From NCBI GenBank assembly GCA_019843655.1, contig JACDQD010000011.1, positions 15,666,604 to 15,730,603 on the forward strand: DNA of 64,000 nucleotides, read 5' to 3'. Below, one piece after another: positions 50,153-60,706 of the stretch. The notes below the pieces were generated by a model. The model worked only from the letters and a program-made list of their open reading frames with translations. It was not told the origin of the DNA and did no database searches. Source of the DNA: Lethocerus indicus (taxonomy: Eukaryota; Arthropoda; Insecta; Hemiptera; Belostomatidae). Made by a program: the position numbers and the translations under genes. Each line of letters begins with the position of its first letter. Position 1 is the stretch's first letter.

Positions 50153-51582
50153 TTTATTCATTTGAGGTCGATATAAGCTACAGAAATCTATAAATAATGA
50201 ATGTACAAAAATATATACATAAAATAAAGTCTGGAATACAAATAGAATATACAAACAAAAAGTACATAAGTACAGTAATACAATCTTGTTCGTTTTGTCA
50301 ATAGTATATAGCGAATATTAATATACACATACATAGTAATTATATATCTTTTAATGACTGTATCTCAAATAGCGGAACAGCAGGAAACATGTGAGCGTAA
50401 GCCGTTAACCTCAAAGACTGGGGTAAGACTAGTAACAAAATTTACATAAAGTAATTAGGAGAATACTCCGCTATATAAATGGTTAATCGAAAGTTATTTT
50501 CAAATCGTCGTATTATTCTAATTTTGCTTATCACAGCGTTCGATAATTACAATAGAACATAAAAGACGTATAACGCTCACGTGTCTTCGTTCGGCCTAAT
50601 AATATTAAAATTACAATAACATTTGGGTAGTTTGTTTTATAAAATACGAATATAGTCGGGACAATATACACGTTATAAACTAAACAACGAACGACGAATT
50701 AAAAACGCTTTCTCGCCCATTCAGTTCGGATACAATAGGAACATTTTCGTATAGAATAAAATTTTAGAAGGAAATATTTACAGAACAAACCGAGGTGACT
50801 AAGAAATAGTTTTTTTATAAATTAAAATTTCTCTGTTCGAGGCGAGGAGAAGGGAATAATTTAAGGCTAATCGCCCGAAGAGGAGGTCTAATTCTAAACG
50901 GAGGAACGCGGCCAAAGGGTTTGAGAGGGGGAAGGGGTGAAGGGGTGAAGGGGCAGGGTGAAGGGGTGAGGGGGCAGGGGGTCCAAGAGCGGAACCGGTG
51001 AAAAGAAGCCTCACCTCGTTCTGGCGAAAAGGCGCCGGCCGGGCACAGTTATTTCCTCGGAGATTCACGTTTTGACAAATATCCAATGGAATCGTTTAGA
51101 TAGGACCGGCCCCGATAGTACAGGCCCTAAGTGGCAACTCGTGTTCTCTCCGAGAGAAGCCCGACCCTATCTGACCGGCGACAAAAAAAACACTATTTAA
51201 ATATATACAACGCGTATTAATTCCGCAATAAAACACCTCCGTATTAACCGACTCCTCCCTTTCCCCCTCGGACTGGCGTGGGAGTCGAGGTCCGGCCGAG
51301 GGCGGTGTACACTCGGAGGGAAACACCGACCCGCCGTCGATCGATACCGGTTCTTACCGCGAAACGGCACTAGGTTATAAATTCACAGATTAATTATCGA
51401 CTACAAACTAAACAAATATCACAGCCCGTTTTAAGTGCCGTTAAGTGAATCTCGGTAGACTGGCGTCCCGACTAAATTTTTGATTTCTACGAGTCTCTCG
51501 GTACTCTCCCAATACACGAGACAAGAGGTAACGGTTAGATGTACCTTTTATATAATCCAAGGTAGAGAGGCGGGGGCTGGGA
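50153..51582 (-). other. Probable 3' UTR of the Toll gene with candidate poly(A) signals
   Basis: No coding is evident downstream of the receptor stop codon. On the minus strand the first plausible poly(A) hexamers I see are ATTAAA (50350-50355) and AATAAA (50153-50158), which would give a 3' UTR of about 1.2-1.4 kb. The stretch also holds a G-rich minisatellite at 50926-50981. The true transcript end cannot be fixed without RNA data. Confidence 0.35.
50926..50981. repeat. GGGGTGAA-type minisatellite, G-quadruplex potential
   Basis: Irregular tandem units of GGGGTGAA alternate with GGGGCAGG, giving at least six closely spaced runs of 3-5 G on the plus strand. It lies about 0.6 kb past the Toll stop codon, so the receptor mRNA would carry the C-rich strand while the non-template DNA strand is C-rich and the template G-rich. 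Confidence 0.85.
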
Positions 51583-54500
51583 TCAGACGAGGTAGGACTG
51601 GACGCCGCCGGTGTCGATGACGGAGGTGCCGGTCCTCCAGGACTGGGGCTGCTGGCTGTGGACGGGGGGAGTGGCGCCGGCCCCGCGGGAGCCCGTCCTC
51701 TCGAAGGGCGGGTACTCGGGCGAGTCTATCGAGGAGTAGATGTGCTCGGAGGTAGGCCGAGTGTGCTCCGAGTTGGTGTAGGAGGCGGTGGACGAGGGCG
51801 TGTGGTGGTGCCTGTGGACCGGCCTCGGGGAGGGCGTAGCCGTCGTCGCCGATGAATAGTTGGGGTCGTCCTGCTGCTGCTTGGTCGGTGTCCTCGAGAG
51901 CGTGCTACTGGAGGAGTAGGCCGGGGGCGGAGGGGCCGTCGGCTGCTGGAGGCTCTGCACCGGCCCCACGCCCCCGCCGATCACCACCCCGCCACCGCCA
52001 CCGCCCCCGCCGCCGCCGCCGCCCCCGATCACCGCGTCGCTGTTGGCCGCCGCCTGTTTACTGAACAGCGGGTGATTGTTTATGTGCTGGAGTGTCGGCG
52101 ATACCGGCGGCGGTACGCCCTGCTTCGCCTTGTTCTCGTGGTGTATGTACGAGTGGTTGTGTCCGCTGCTCCTGTGTACTCCGGAGTCTATGCTGTAGTT
52201 ATTGATGTTCCTCCTGTAGTTGCAGGATTTCCTCTGAGAGTCGGCGCTCGGCATCACGTACCTCAGCCTCTCCCAGAACCTCTTTTCGCCCCACTTGATC
52301 CTGGCTCCCGTCTTGAGATAGGGCCTCAAGTCGGGATCCTGTTCCGCTTCCGGGAGAGTACTGGCCTCTTCGACCAATACCAATTTGAATATTCTTCCTT
52401 TCAGGGCTTCGTGCAAGGCCGATCTGAACTCGAATTTCGACCATTCCGTCTGCATAAAGTTTCTCGACAGGACTAGGATGACTCTCCTGCTGGCCTCCGC
52501 CGCCTCTATGACTACTGGGGAGGAAGCGTGCTGGACGTACGGATGGGGAAGGTCCCTGTAATGGAGACAGAGTTGGAACGAGGGGTTACCGTGCTCTAGC
52601 TCGGCCACGATAGACTGGAGTACGAATTCTTCGTCTTTCGGGCTGTACAACACGTAGCCGTCGTACAATTTTTCTCGGTCTTCTCCGCAATGTTTGGCCG
52701 CCGCCGCTTTAAAGTGGAACAGTCTGATCCCGTAACGGGAATACAGCCATACCCGTAACGGGTCCCTGAATATAAACAGTATAACAGTCACAAATATAAC
52801 GATAACGAACGTAGAAAGAGTCACGATCATCATTAGCAGATAGTCGGAGACCATTATGTTCTGTATCATAGATCCGCCGTCGTAGTAATCACTGCACACG
52901 GTACTGTTCAGATCGATCATTCTCTTATGCGGAGGTTTAGTTTCGTTACTGTAACACCACAGATCGTCCGTGTCGATCACTTTCTGCTTATTGTCCGAAA
53001 CCCAATTCTGCAATTCTTGTAAGAATTTGCACTTGCAGGACCACTGATTGTTACCGAGGGCGATGTCCGTTAAATAGGAATTTAATGTCAGCTGCCAAAC
53101 CGGAAATACTACAAACCGGTTTCCGTCCAGTCTGAGTACCTCCAGGGAGCGAAGTGGTAACAGCGTCATATTTCCTATATGTGAAATCAAATTATTCTGC
53201 AGATAGAGTTCTCTCAAGTGGGACAAGTGTTCGAATTCGAACCCTTTCAAATCGGCGATCAAATTATCTTCCAAGTGCAAGGACTGGAGCGAGTTGAGTC
53301 CGTTAAACGTTCGGTTCTGAATAGTTACTATCCGACTGGCGTTTACGAACAGGACGCGCATATTTTTACGGCCGATAAACACGTGATTCTGCAGTTCCTT
53401 GAAGTTGTTGCCGTCCAAATATACGTGAGTGGCGTCCATAGGTATTCTTCTCGGAATTAGGTCGTTGTTCTGCCTCGAACAGTCGACCACGTTCGTGTTC
53501 CACGTTTGATCGTGATAACAAGAACAGTTGGTCGGACAAGTCATCTCGCAATCGCAGGCGTCGAAGTCGCAGCAGTGACATAAGGCGAAACAGTGGGTCT
53601 CGTATTTGCAGACGAAATCTGAGGTCTTGGTCTCAGTGGCGGTCATATGCATAGCTCCCCTGGAGTAAGTCATTTTACACATGATATTTTCCAAGTCCAT
53701 TACTCTCGGATATTGCCTGAGATGTGTCATATTATTAATGACGGGCAACCAGTCCATAGAGCAATCGCAGCCGAAAGGATTTCCGCCCAGATAGAATTCA
53801 GGTAAAGATTTATTTTCAGGAACGTAACTCAGTCTTAATGCGTTTAAATCCAATTTGGAGAGTTCATTAGCGTACATGTCGACCCGGGCTAAATTTACTT
53901 TCTTGTGAAACGTATTGGCGGCTACATCCTCGATAAAATTATTATTTATAAATACTACTTCTACGTTGTTCGGAATCGACAGTTCGTTGATGTGCGTGAT
54001 TCGATTGTGACTGACGTCCAAAGTTCTCATATGTAGCCCGTCTTCTATTTTGTAGTAATTGTCCAACCGGGTTATATAGTTTCCGTGAATGTCCAACCAC
54101 TTTAGATTGCTAGGAACGAAAGCGTAATCGAACCACACTAAATGATTATCGGACAAATTGAGCCACAGAAGACTTACTAAAGTCGTAAATACTCCGTTGA
54201 TGTCGCTCAAGAAATTTGCGTCCAATCTTATGGCTTCGATTTCCTTATTCCGGTCGAACGTTCCCCTTTCGATCTGTTGAATTTTGTTCTTGGCGAGGTT
54301 TAACACTTGAAGTCCCGTCAAGTCCCAAAACATGCCCTGCGTCAAATTTCCAATATTGTTGTCGATAAGCCTCAGTCCCGTGAGTTGCTGCAAATTTTTG
54401 AAAGAGCCGTTGTGGAAACCGTTAATCTGATTTTCTCCCAAGTCGAGCGTCTTCAACAGGGACAACTCGCTCAGGGCCTCCGGAATTTCTTGAATGGCGT

Positions 54501-55839
54501 TCGAACTCAAATCTAGGTCCTTCAGATCGGAACAATTCTTAAAGGCCTGGGGATCGATGTTCACGATCAGATTGTTGTTCAGGGTGAGTTTACTGAGAAC
54601 GAACAGTCCGTTGAATAAGTGAGCGGTCACGTGATGCAGACGGTTTTCCGCTATGTTCAACGTGTGAAGATTGTAAAGTGGCAAGAAAGCGTTGTCTTCG
54701 ATAAATCCGATCGAATTGTTTCTCAGATCCAAAATCTGCAGGAAGAACAAGTCCTTGAAAGTGCGTGCGTCGATACGGGTGAGAGCGTTGTGGGACAAGT
54801 TGAGTACTATGAGCCTGATGAGGCCGACGAAAGTGCCGTCGTCTATCTGATTGCTGCTCAGTTGATTGACCGATAAATCGAGTATGAGCAACTGTTCTAG
54901 CCTCTGGAACAGCCCCCGGGCAAGTTCGTACAGCGAATTGTTCTGCAGATATATTTCTCTAATTTCTCGGGCGCTGGCGAATAAACCGTCGGGAATAGAT
55001 TCCAGCTTGTTGTTGGACATGTTGAGGACTCTGAGGGAAGTGAGGCCCGACAGGGAGTCGGAGAAGGTTTCGCCGATCTGGTTATTCTGAAGGTACAGGT
55101 TCTGCAACCTCCTGAGCCTGGTGATGCCGGAAAACTCGGGCAGAGTCCTGAGCTCGTTGTAGGACAGGTCGAGGGAGCGGAGGTCGGTGGCGCCGCTGCA
55201 CTCGATCCTGGCCAGAGTGGCGGTCCCCTCGCCGTCCCTCGACCTCCTCGACGGGAACCCCACCGAGTTGGCGTCCCTTATAGCGTTCCGAGTGAGATTG
55301 ATTGTCTGAAGGTTGCCCAAGTTGCAGAAGACGTTGTCCGGGAGGGCGCGCACGTTGCTCTCGACCAGTTCGACCGTCTGGAGCTGCTTGAGCCCGTCGA
55401 AACTGCCGGTGGTGAGTTCGAGGGTCTTACCGGCGCCCCAGTCAGTGTTCCTCGTGTTGATCGACAGCAGCTTCAGGTCGCGCAGCCCTCCGAAAGCGTC
55501 GGTAGGGATCTCGAGCACTTTGCAGTTGACGAGGGAGAGTTCCTCGAGGTGGTGGAGCCGCTGGAAGGACCTGGGCGGGAGGGGGCTCTCGAAGAGAAGG
55601 ACGTCGCTGCACTGCACTCTCAACTTGACGGTGCCTTCCACTTGGAGGTTGCTGAGGTTGGCGCCCTCCGAGGCGAGCGTCCTCAGCCGGCAGTTGACCG
55701 CCACCCTGTTGGAGGTCTCGTTGCTGTCCGGGCTCCAGGAGCACTGTTCGGGCGAGTCGTACCTGGCGACGGCGCTACTGGCGATGGTGGCCACGGCCGC
55801 GAGCGTGTACACCAACAGAGCGTATCCCCGACTCGACAT
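51583..55839 (-). CDS. Tollo: Tollo/Toll-8-like Toll receptor, intronless coding sequence
   Basis: This encodes a 1418-residue type I membrane receptor. The start is the first in-frame ATG (55837-55839), with G at -3, eight codons after an in-frame TAG at 55861-55863; a GTG at 55858-55860 also keeps the frame open but is not a normal eukaryotic start. Seen in order: signal peptide about 1-26; about 24 leucine-rich repeats from about 95 to 680; LRRCT with CDC and further cysteines about 688-744; cysteine-rich LRRNT about 750-787; about 6 LRRs to 925; second LRRCT about 931-982; transmembrane helix about 998-1024; TIR domain about 1058-1197 with box 1 (YDGYVLYSPKDEEFV), box 2 (RDLP) and box 3 (FW). 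The TIR resembles fly Tollo (EASxxxEAE, FWExLRYxxP, NNYxxD after the TIR) more than Toll-6, Toll-7 or 18-wheeler; this comparison is from memory. The tail holds a 13-glycine run (1272-1284) and a PPAY motif (1305-1308). Long Tolls act at the cell surface in epithelial patterning and planar intercalation, and in some insects in immunity. The family is typically single-exon, which fits. The gene looks intact. Confidence 0.95.
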   Translation of the reverse strand: MSSRGYALLVYTLAAVATIASSAVARYDSPEQCSWSPDSNETSNRVAVNCRLRTLASEGANLSNLQVEGTVKLRVQCSDVLLFESPLPPRSFQRLHHLEELSLVNCKVLEIPTDAFGGLRDLKLLSINTRNTDWGAGKTLELTTGSFDGLKQLQTVELVESNVRALPDNVFCNLGNLQTINLTRNAIRDANSVGFPSRRSRDGEGTATLARIECSGATDLRSLDLSYNELRTLPEFSGITRLRRLQNLYLQNNQIGETFSDSLSGLTSLRVLNMSNNKLESIPDGLFASAREIREIYLQNNSLYELARGLFQRLEQLLILDLSVNQLSSNQIDDGTFVGLIRLIVLNLSHNALTRIDARTFKDLFFLQILDLRNNSIGFIEDNAFLPLYNLHTLNIAENRLHHVTAHLFNGLFVLSKLTLNNNLIVNIDPQAFKNCSDLKDLDLSSNAIQEIPEALSELSLLKTLDLGENQINGFHNGSFKNLQQLTGLRLIDNNIGNLTQGMFWDLTGLQVLNLAKNKIQQIERGTFDRNKEIEAIRLDANFLSDINGVFTTLVSLLWLNLSDNHLVWFDYAFVPSNLKWLDIHGNYITRLDNYYKIEDGLHMRTLDVSHNRITHINELSIPNNVEVVFINNNFIEDVAANTFHKKVNLARVDMYANELSKLDLNALRLSYVPENKSLPEFYLGGNPFGCDCSMDWLPVINNMTHLRQYPRVMDLENIMCKMTYSRGAMHMTATETKTSDFVCKYETHCFALCHCCDFDACDCEMTCPTNCSCYHDQTWNTNVVDCSRQNNDLIPRRIPMDATHVYLDGNNFKELQNHVFIGRKNMRVLFVNASRIVTIQNRTFNGLNSLQSLHLEDNLIADLKGFEFEHLSHLRELYLQNNLISHIGNMTLLPLRSLEVLRLDGNRFVVFPVWQLTLNSYLTDIALGNNQWSCKCKFLQELQNWVSDNKQKVIDTDDLWCYSNETKPPHKRMIDLNSTVCSDYYDGGSMIQNIMVSDYLLMMIVTLSTFVIVIFVTVILFIFRDPLRVWLYSRYGIRLFHFKAAAAKHCGEDREKLYDGYVLYSPKDEEFVLQSIVAELEHGNPSFQLCLHYRDLPHPYVQHASSPVVIEAAEASRRVILVLSRNFMQTEWSKFEFRSALHEALKGRIFKLVLVEEASTLPEAEQDPDLRPYLKTGARIKWGEKRFWERLRYVMPSADSQRKSCNYRRNINNYSIDSGVHRSSGHNHSYIHHENKAKQGVPPPVSPTLQHINNHPLFSKQAAANSDAVIGGGGGGGGGGGGGVVIGGGVGPVQSLQQPTAPPPPAYSSSSTLSRTPTKQQQDDPNYSSATTATPSPRPVHRHHHTPSSTASYTNSEHTRPTSEHIYSSIDSPEYPPFERTGSRGAGATPPVHSQQPQSWRTGTSVIDTGGVQSYLV

Positions 55840-56262
55840 TTCGGCTATATCCCCGAACACCTATTACCGAGACCGAGCTCGAGAGCTAAGCCCACTGGAG
55901 ACTACTAGAGACGCTCGGATATTTGAACCGACCGCATGGCCCGGATTTGCCCGCAACGCATCGGACCGAAATTCGCGTCGCGCTAAACGCTAGTTAACAT
56001 CACTGTCGGCGGGAAAGGTACCGGCACCGATCGTAATTAACACTCGAACACACGGCACAGAGGGACGCGCGTAAAATTGCACTGGCGTCGAAACACGAAT
56101 CTCCGATAGTCCACTGATAAACTAGGTTCGAATGTCGAGCGGTGAAGAGTGAAGAATAAGTCCGATGTCGGGTCGTGTACGGTCGTTAAGTACAGAGCGA
56201 ATTCTGTTGAATGCGAAGCGCGTTACGTACGAACCTCTCACGGCAACTTTCGAACGATGACT
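55840..56262 (-). other. Probable 5' UTR of the Toll gene
   Basis: This stretch lies between the candidate initiator and the ATG. It contains an in-frame stop (TAG, 55861-55863) just ahead of the start codon. If unspliced the leader would be about 423 nt. Short AG-ending pyrimidine stretches close to the ATG mean a leader intron cannot be excluded. Confidence 0.35.
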
Positions 56263-56264
56263 GA
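56230..56264 (-). promoter_or_regulatory. Candidate Inr + DPE core promoter of the Toll gene
   Basis: On the minus strand TCAGTC (56264-56259) matches the arthropod initiator TCAGTY, with A+1 at 56262. At exactly +28 to +32 the sequence is GGTTC, which fits the DPE consensus RGWYV. Two other TCAGT sites (A+1 near 56303 and 56115) lack a DPE at this spacing. No TATA box is convincing. The match is short and could be chance; spacing and position upstream of the gene are the main support. Confidence 0.35.
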
Positions 56265-56352
56265 GCTCCTCTTCTAGACTGTTGAAGACTTTTAGAGGGG
56301 ACTGACTGGAGCGTTGTTGGGCCGCTTGGCTGCAGCACCTGACGCGCGCATG

Positions 56353-56431
56353 CCCCCACCACCACCACCGTCACCGTCACCCGTCACCCGTCACCACCAC
56401 CCCTCACCCTCACCCTCACCCACACCCTCAC
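56353..56431. repeat. CACC/CACCCT-rich minisatellite upstream of Toll
   Basis: Short units CCA, CACCGT, CACCCGT and CACCCT run in tandem, making a strongly C-rich plus strand. It lies about 90-170 bp upstream of the candidate transcription start of the receptor gene. Confidence 0.85.
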
Positions 56432-56801
56432 TGGCCCCACTACACTCTCCTATAAGTGAAAATATTACTTCTTATATCTTCTCCATATTACCCGAGGCTC
56501 TTGCCTCCTTTCACACGTTTCTCGCCTTCGCCTTTAAACAAAATAAAACGGAATTCGGTAACTGACCCCTTATACATATTATTATACATTTATCGCTCTT
56601 CTCGCGGAATTACCGCGACAATTAGGTCTTGTCCGAATTCAAATTATCGTTCCACTGATAGATCTAACCTAATATCAAGTGTTTATACCGCGAAATATTT
56701 TAGCGATCAAAAACATTAAAATGACTCGCTTTCTTTCCCAAGGTAGAAATTGAAAATCGAGCCCTTTTTCTTATAGATGTAAATTTTCAATTTTAATATA
56801 A

Positions 56802-56803
<2 letters not shown>

Positions 56804-56843
<40 letters not shown>
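56804..56843. repeat. (CT)20 microsatellite, GAGA tract on the Toll strand
   Basis: A near-perfect CT dinucleotide run; on the minus strand it reads (GA)20. It lies about 540 bp upstream of the candidate Toll start site. GAGA tracts can bind GAGA factor in insects, but dinucleotide runs are also common neutral repeats and several others occur in this window. Confidence 0.95.
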
Positions 56844-56847
<4 letters not shown>

Positions 56848-58444
56848 CCCTCACTCTCCCACACCCTCTCTCTTTCCCTCTTTCCCTGTTAAACTTTCTT
56901 CGGTTCCACTACTCCTCCTTATAAATAACCAATTATGGGCCAAACTTCCACAGGCTTTCTTTCTCTAGTTTAACTTCAGCTTCGATTTTGACACTGGGTT
57001 AAATCCGGCTTAGCAGTCTTCAATTATTAACCTGCTGTTTTCCAATGCGCTTCAGGTTATTTTGGACCTTTGAAAATTTCATGGACCCTATCTTCCGATG
57101 AAGGTAATGAAAGCGGGATCAATGTAAGGGCTTGTAATGCCAATAATAAGAAATTCGAATTTTGTATAGACATGTCTCCTGTTCTATAATGATATTTCAC
57201 ATGTTCAAATATAAATCAGTGGGTAGGAATGGAATATATTTTAATTATATTGGATCTGTGTTATATCCTGCTGTTTTATGTTCCTTTTTAAGTATTGGTA
57301 GATCCTGTACAACTAATTTATACGAATATTTAGGAATTCTGTGAAAATATAACATTACATTATTTGTTCCCGATTTATTCCTTTCTCGAAAGGGAAAATT
57401 AACAAGAATTGAAACTATAAAGCATCGGGTTTCTGAAAATGACAGGTAATCGACTCAACGATAAGCCGGAGTAATGAGAGTGTACATTTTCAAGCGTTAA
57501 ACGCCCAGCGTTTCAAGTTCACAAGTTACAACACCGAAACGTGCCAAAATTCACTATCAGACGGCTGTGTTCGAAACCTGATTCCCGGCTATCACTAGAC
57601 TGTTGTAAAGTCCTAACAATTATGACTTTAAAGCGGTTATTAAGCTTTGAAAAACCTGATAATAGATAGTTTAGTTTGAAACTGTTTTCGTCTTCCCCCA
57701 ATCTATTCGACACGTGTGGTTTCAAATATTTCTATTTATGTTTTCAACCATTTTTACCTTATTTTATGACCAAATCGTGTAACGCCAGTTCGGTATTTCA
57801 CATTCTTTTATGCGCATAAACTTTAACAAAAAAACTGCTCCGACGCGGGAAAGCCAGCAAACATCACGAGGGGATTTGGGATTTCTTTCTGTCCTCCGCC
57901 ATTGGGCAATATTCATATCCGGTCTACGGATCTCCACTTTTCAATTGTCACGATTTATTATCACGTTTCCTTTTATTCTGTTTTGTTTTTAATTTTAATT
58001 CCCAATTGTTTTTATTGTTATTCAAGACCGCCGGCGGTGCGTGCGTTGGCCCCCCCCCGCCCGATAAGAGTGCGAGAAACGTCTAAACGTTATTATAACC
58101 GGGACGATGGGGAGTTGATATATTTTTTTTTCACCTGATTATTTTTTCGTACGGGTGGGGCGGGGGGTGGGATATTTTTTGTTGTGTGGAGCCAACCCTT
58201 ATCCGAACGCCGATCGGAGGGACGCGTGCGTGCTCCTGAGCGCTCGTTCGCACGACAGGAAACCGGAAATAGGTTCGATTTAATGGGATATTCTAGAAAT
58301 GGGGGGGATATGGTAAAAAGTTGGCCCCCTTTTTTGCCGCCCACGGATCTAGGCACAACATTGATTTAACCCCTAATCTGAAATTGGTAGACGTGAAATG
58401 TTTTCAGTCGAAATTTACGACCCTTCAATTACCATTCAATAAAG

Positions 58445-58501
<57 letters not shown>

Positions 58502-59957
58502 ATTAGTCCATCAGCGAAAGTGTGAATCCTCAATTCGTTTTGGCAACAGTGAATCATTCCCCGACGCCCAACTCCGACTATACTGTAGTAATTTGTAAGT
58601 CCTCAAAGCTCTCAAAGCTAATCCGCGAATTAACCGTTTATAATGAGCATAGATTAAGCGGAAATATCTGTTTTGGGGGGAAGGGGGCGAGGAAATTCCG
58701 AAATCGTACGACGATATTGTTCCGAAATACTTAATTGTTTAGAGCGCCGTGCGCATAAACGCTTTGAGGCCGGCGTTCGGTGGGACGACATTTCCTCCAA
58801 TTGCAAATTTCAACTGATTAAAACAGTGTATCTCATTAACGCCGGTGCTGATTAGATTTCTGTTAATTTTGAATCGCGCCTATTGCCGGCACCGAGCCCC
58901 GGCCGGTTACGGCTTCTCGCCACGCAAGTTACAAAGGCTACCTACCGATGAACCATCCAGTTAGAAATTGACTGCATTGTTCCGTTAATGCCGACGCTGA
59001 GAGCTTTGTTAACTTTCACAAACAATATTATCAACGATTGAAACTTGCATTTAATTGATAAAACAGTCGGAGAACTATGAAAATCTATTAACTATTGTGG
59101 ATCAATTTGACACCAGGTATCCAAATGATCAATAACCATTCAAATACAATCTTACAATGCAGACTAATGTAATTTTTTTTCATATTGGTCCGTATATAAA
59201 TTGCGTGTTAGTTCTAACACTTATTTATTCACGAGTCCATTCGTTGCAACACACTTTTTGTCACTCAGAAGCATTGAGGCGCTCCAAATATTATTTGTTC
59301 GAAATCAATTGCTACTCAATTATCCGCGGAGATATTCCTGTTGGGGCTTTGAAAAAGACTGAGCATAAAAACAAACCACCGTAGTAGGAATCGGCATATA
59401 AATTGTTAACCAAAGTACAACCGTTATTGTGAGTTTTATAACTTAGCTCCGAGGATCCGAGTTAAATAGAGCCCGTCCGAGAAGCGAGTTACCAATGCCG
59501 GTGCTATCTATCGGTGACGACAGTAACCACTAACTCATTTCTGTTACGCCCGCTCAACGCTTCCCAACGCTTTTATCATCGACATTTTAAGTTGATTTTA
59601 TGATTTTCAGAGGCGAACAGTCGATAAAACAGATCAAATTCAAATAGAGTGTCCGATATTTTATTTTTTCAGTTAAAATATTCATTACTTTACGGTTGCA
59701 TTTTGTTAAAGTTTCCACTTAAAGACTTATGGTGCAACAAACTGTATAATCTGCCATGGAAAATTTGAATTAATTTTAGTACTTCGCCGTCAATTTTTAA
59801 AATATAATTCAAACGGCCCTTTTGATCTGTCACCACTCGCTGGTCAGGTTATTTTCTAGACGTATTTTGGCCGTCCGTCACCTCCAGTAGCTTTCCGTCA
59901 ATCGGTCCGCAGTAAAACCGGAGACAGGATTCCCGACAGGTAACCGACGTGCCTAAG
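56844..59957. other. Upstream flank of Toll, AT-rich
   Basis: No gene supported. It includes a long AT microsatellite (58447-58498) and a nine-base C run near 58051. Open frames are all under 90 codons. Confidence 0.6.
58447..58498. repeat. (AT)26 microsatellite
   Basis: A perfect AT dinucleotide run of about 52 bases. Confidence 0.97.
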
Positions 59958-60060
59958 TGATTGCGAGCAGCCGAAACCGGTTTAGCGAAAGACCGAACCC
60001 GGCGAGGGGGATCACAAGAACGGTGGTATTCCAAACCCTCGCCGGTTACAAAGCAGGTAT
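59958..60060 (+). mobile_element. Palindromic MITE-like repeat, copy E (diverged)
   Basis: GCGAGCAGCCGAAACCGGTT is followed by TAGCGAAAGACCGAACCCGG and, further right, the outer arm GGTATTCCAAACCCTCGCCG and AAAGCAGGTAT. The inner arm is degraded. Confidence 0.7.
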
Positions 60061-60649
60061 TCCCCGATAAAATATTTTATCCGACGCACACGTTAGGCGA
60101 ATAAGGCCCCCGGCGTTAAATTTCCGTCGTCCCCGAAAATTGAGAACGCTTCTGTCAATTAAAGCGTTTTATATTCGCCCGTTTCGGCCTCAGAAAGTTT
60201 TTTTTGTGAGAGAAGACGCTTTGACAATGTTTAAAGGGCCGAGCCGCGTGGGATTTACTATGTCAAATTCTGTCCGGTTTCAAACAACGGTTTTGTTGAA
60301 CCGAGAGTTCGTTCAACCTCTCTTGACTTTTGCAAAACGGCTTAGCCAAAACAAATATACAACGCCTGTCGTTTCCTAGATCTTGAAGAAGGTCCCGACC
60401 CCGGGCGCCGGGCCCCAGCTAACGGTAAACACGACGAGCTACCTACCGTATCCTTCTGTATTCTTAAGAGGTCTTTTGATTGACAGCTGTCAACTTTATC
60501 CTGCCAATCATTGCCCGAGCGGTCGACCGGACGCTGATAACGCTTCGCCCGAAATACAGACGGGTTTCAGTGCAGAAATAAAATGTCCCGCTCACTCAGG
60601 TCAACCCATTCGAGATTACCGCCAAGTTTAATTCCAAATTAGTAATTAG

Positions 60650-60706
60650 GCCCGCCACTGGAATTCGAACCCGCGCCTTAGTGCGACCGCGCATAGTCAA
60701 TTACAG
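60650..60706 (-). repeat. tRNA 3'-half-like sequence, possible SINE relic
   Basis: On the minus strand GACTATGCGCGGTCGCACTA is followed by AGGCGCGGGTTCGAATTCC, containing a B-box-like GGTTCGAATTCC one base longer than consensus. No matching 5' half or A-box is evident, so it is not annotated as a tRNA gene. Confidence 0.35.

Noticed and set aside
51658..52476. Several plus-strand open frames opposite the Toll tail and TIR
   Set aside because: They are antisense shadows of GC-rich coding sequence, rich in Arg and Pro from reverse-complemented Gly/Ser/Pro codons.
55840..55860. Extension of the Toll protein to a GTG start at 55858-55860
   Set aside because: GTG is not a normal animal start codon, and the ATG seven codons later has a good context and leads directly into a signal peptide.
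55313..55993. 226-codon open frame on the plus strand over the Toll start
   Set aside because: It lies antisense to the receptor's N-terminal LRR coding region, and its composition mirrors that sequence. No independent motif.
60650..60706. tRNA gene on the minus strand
   Set aside because: Only a 3'-half-like sequence with a B-box is seen; no acceptor stem or A-box could be paired.
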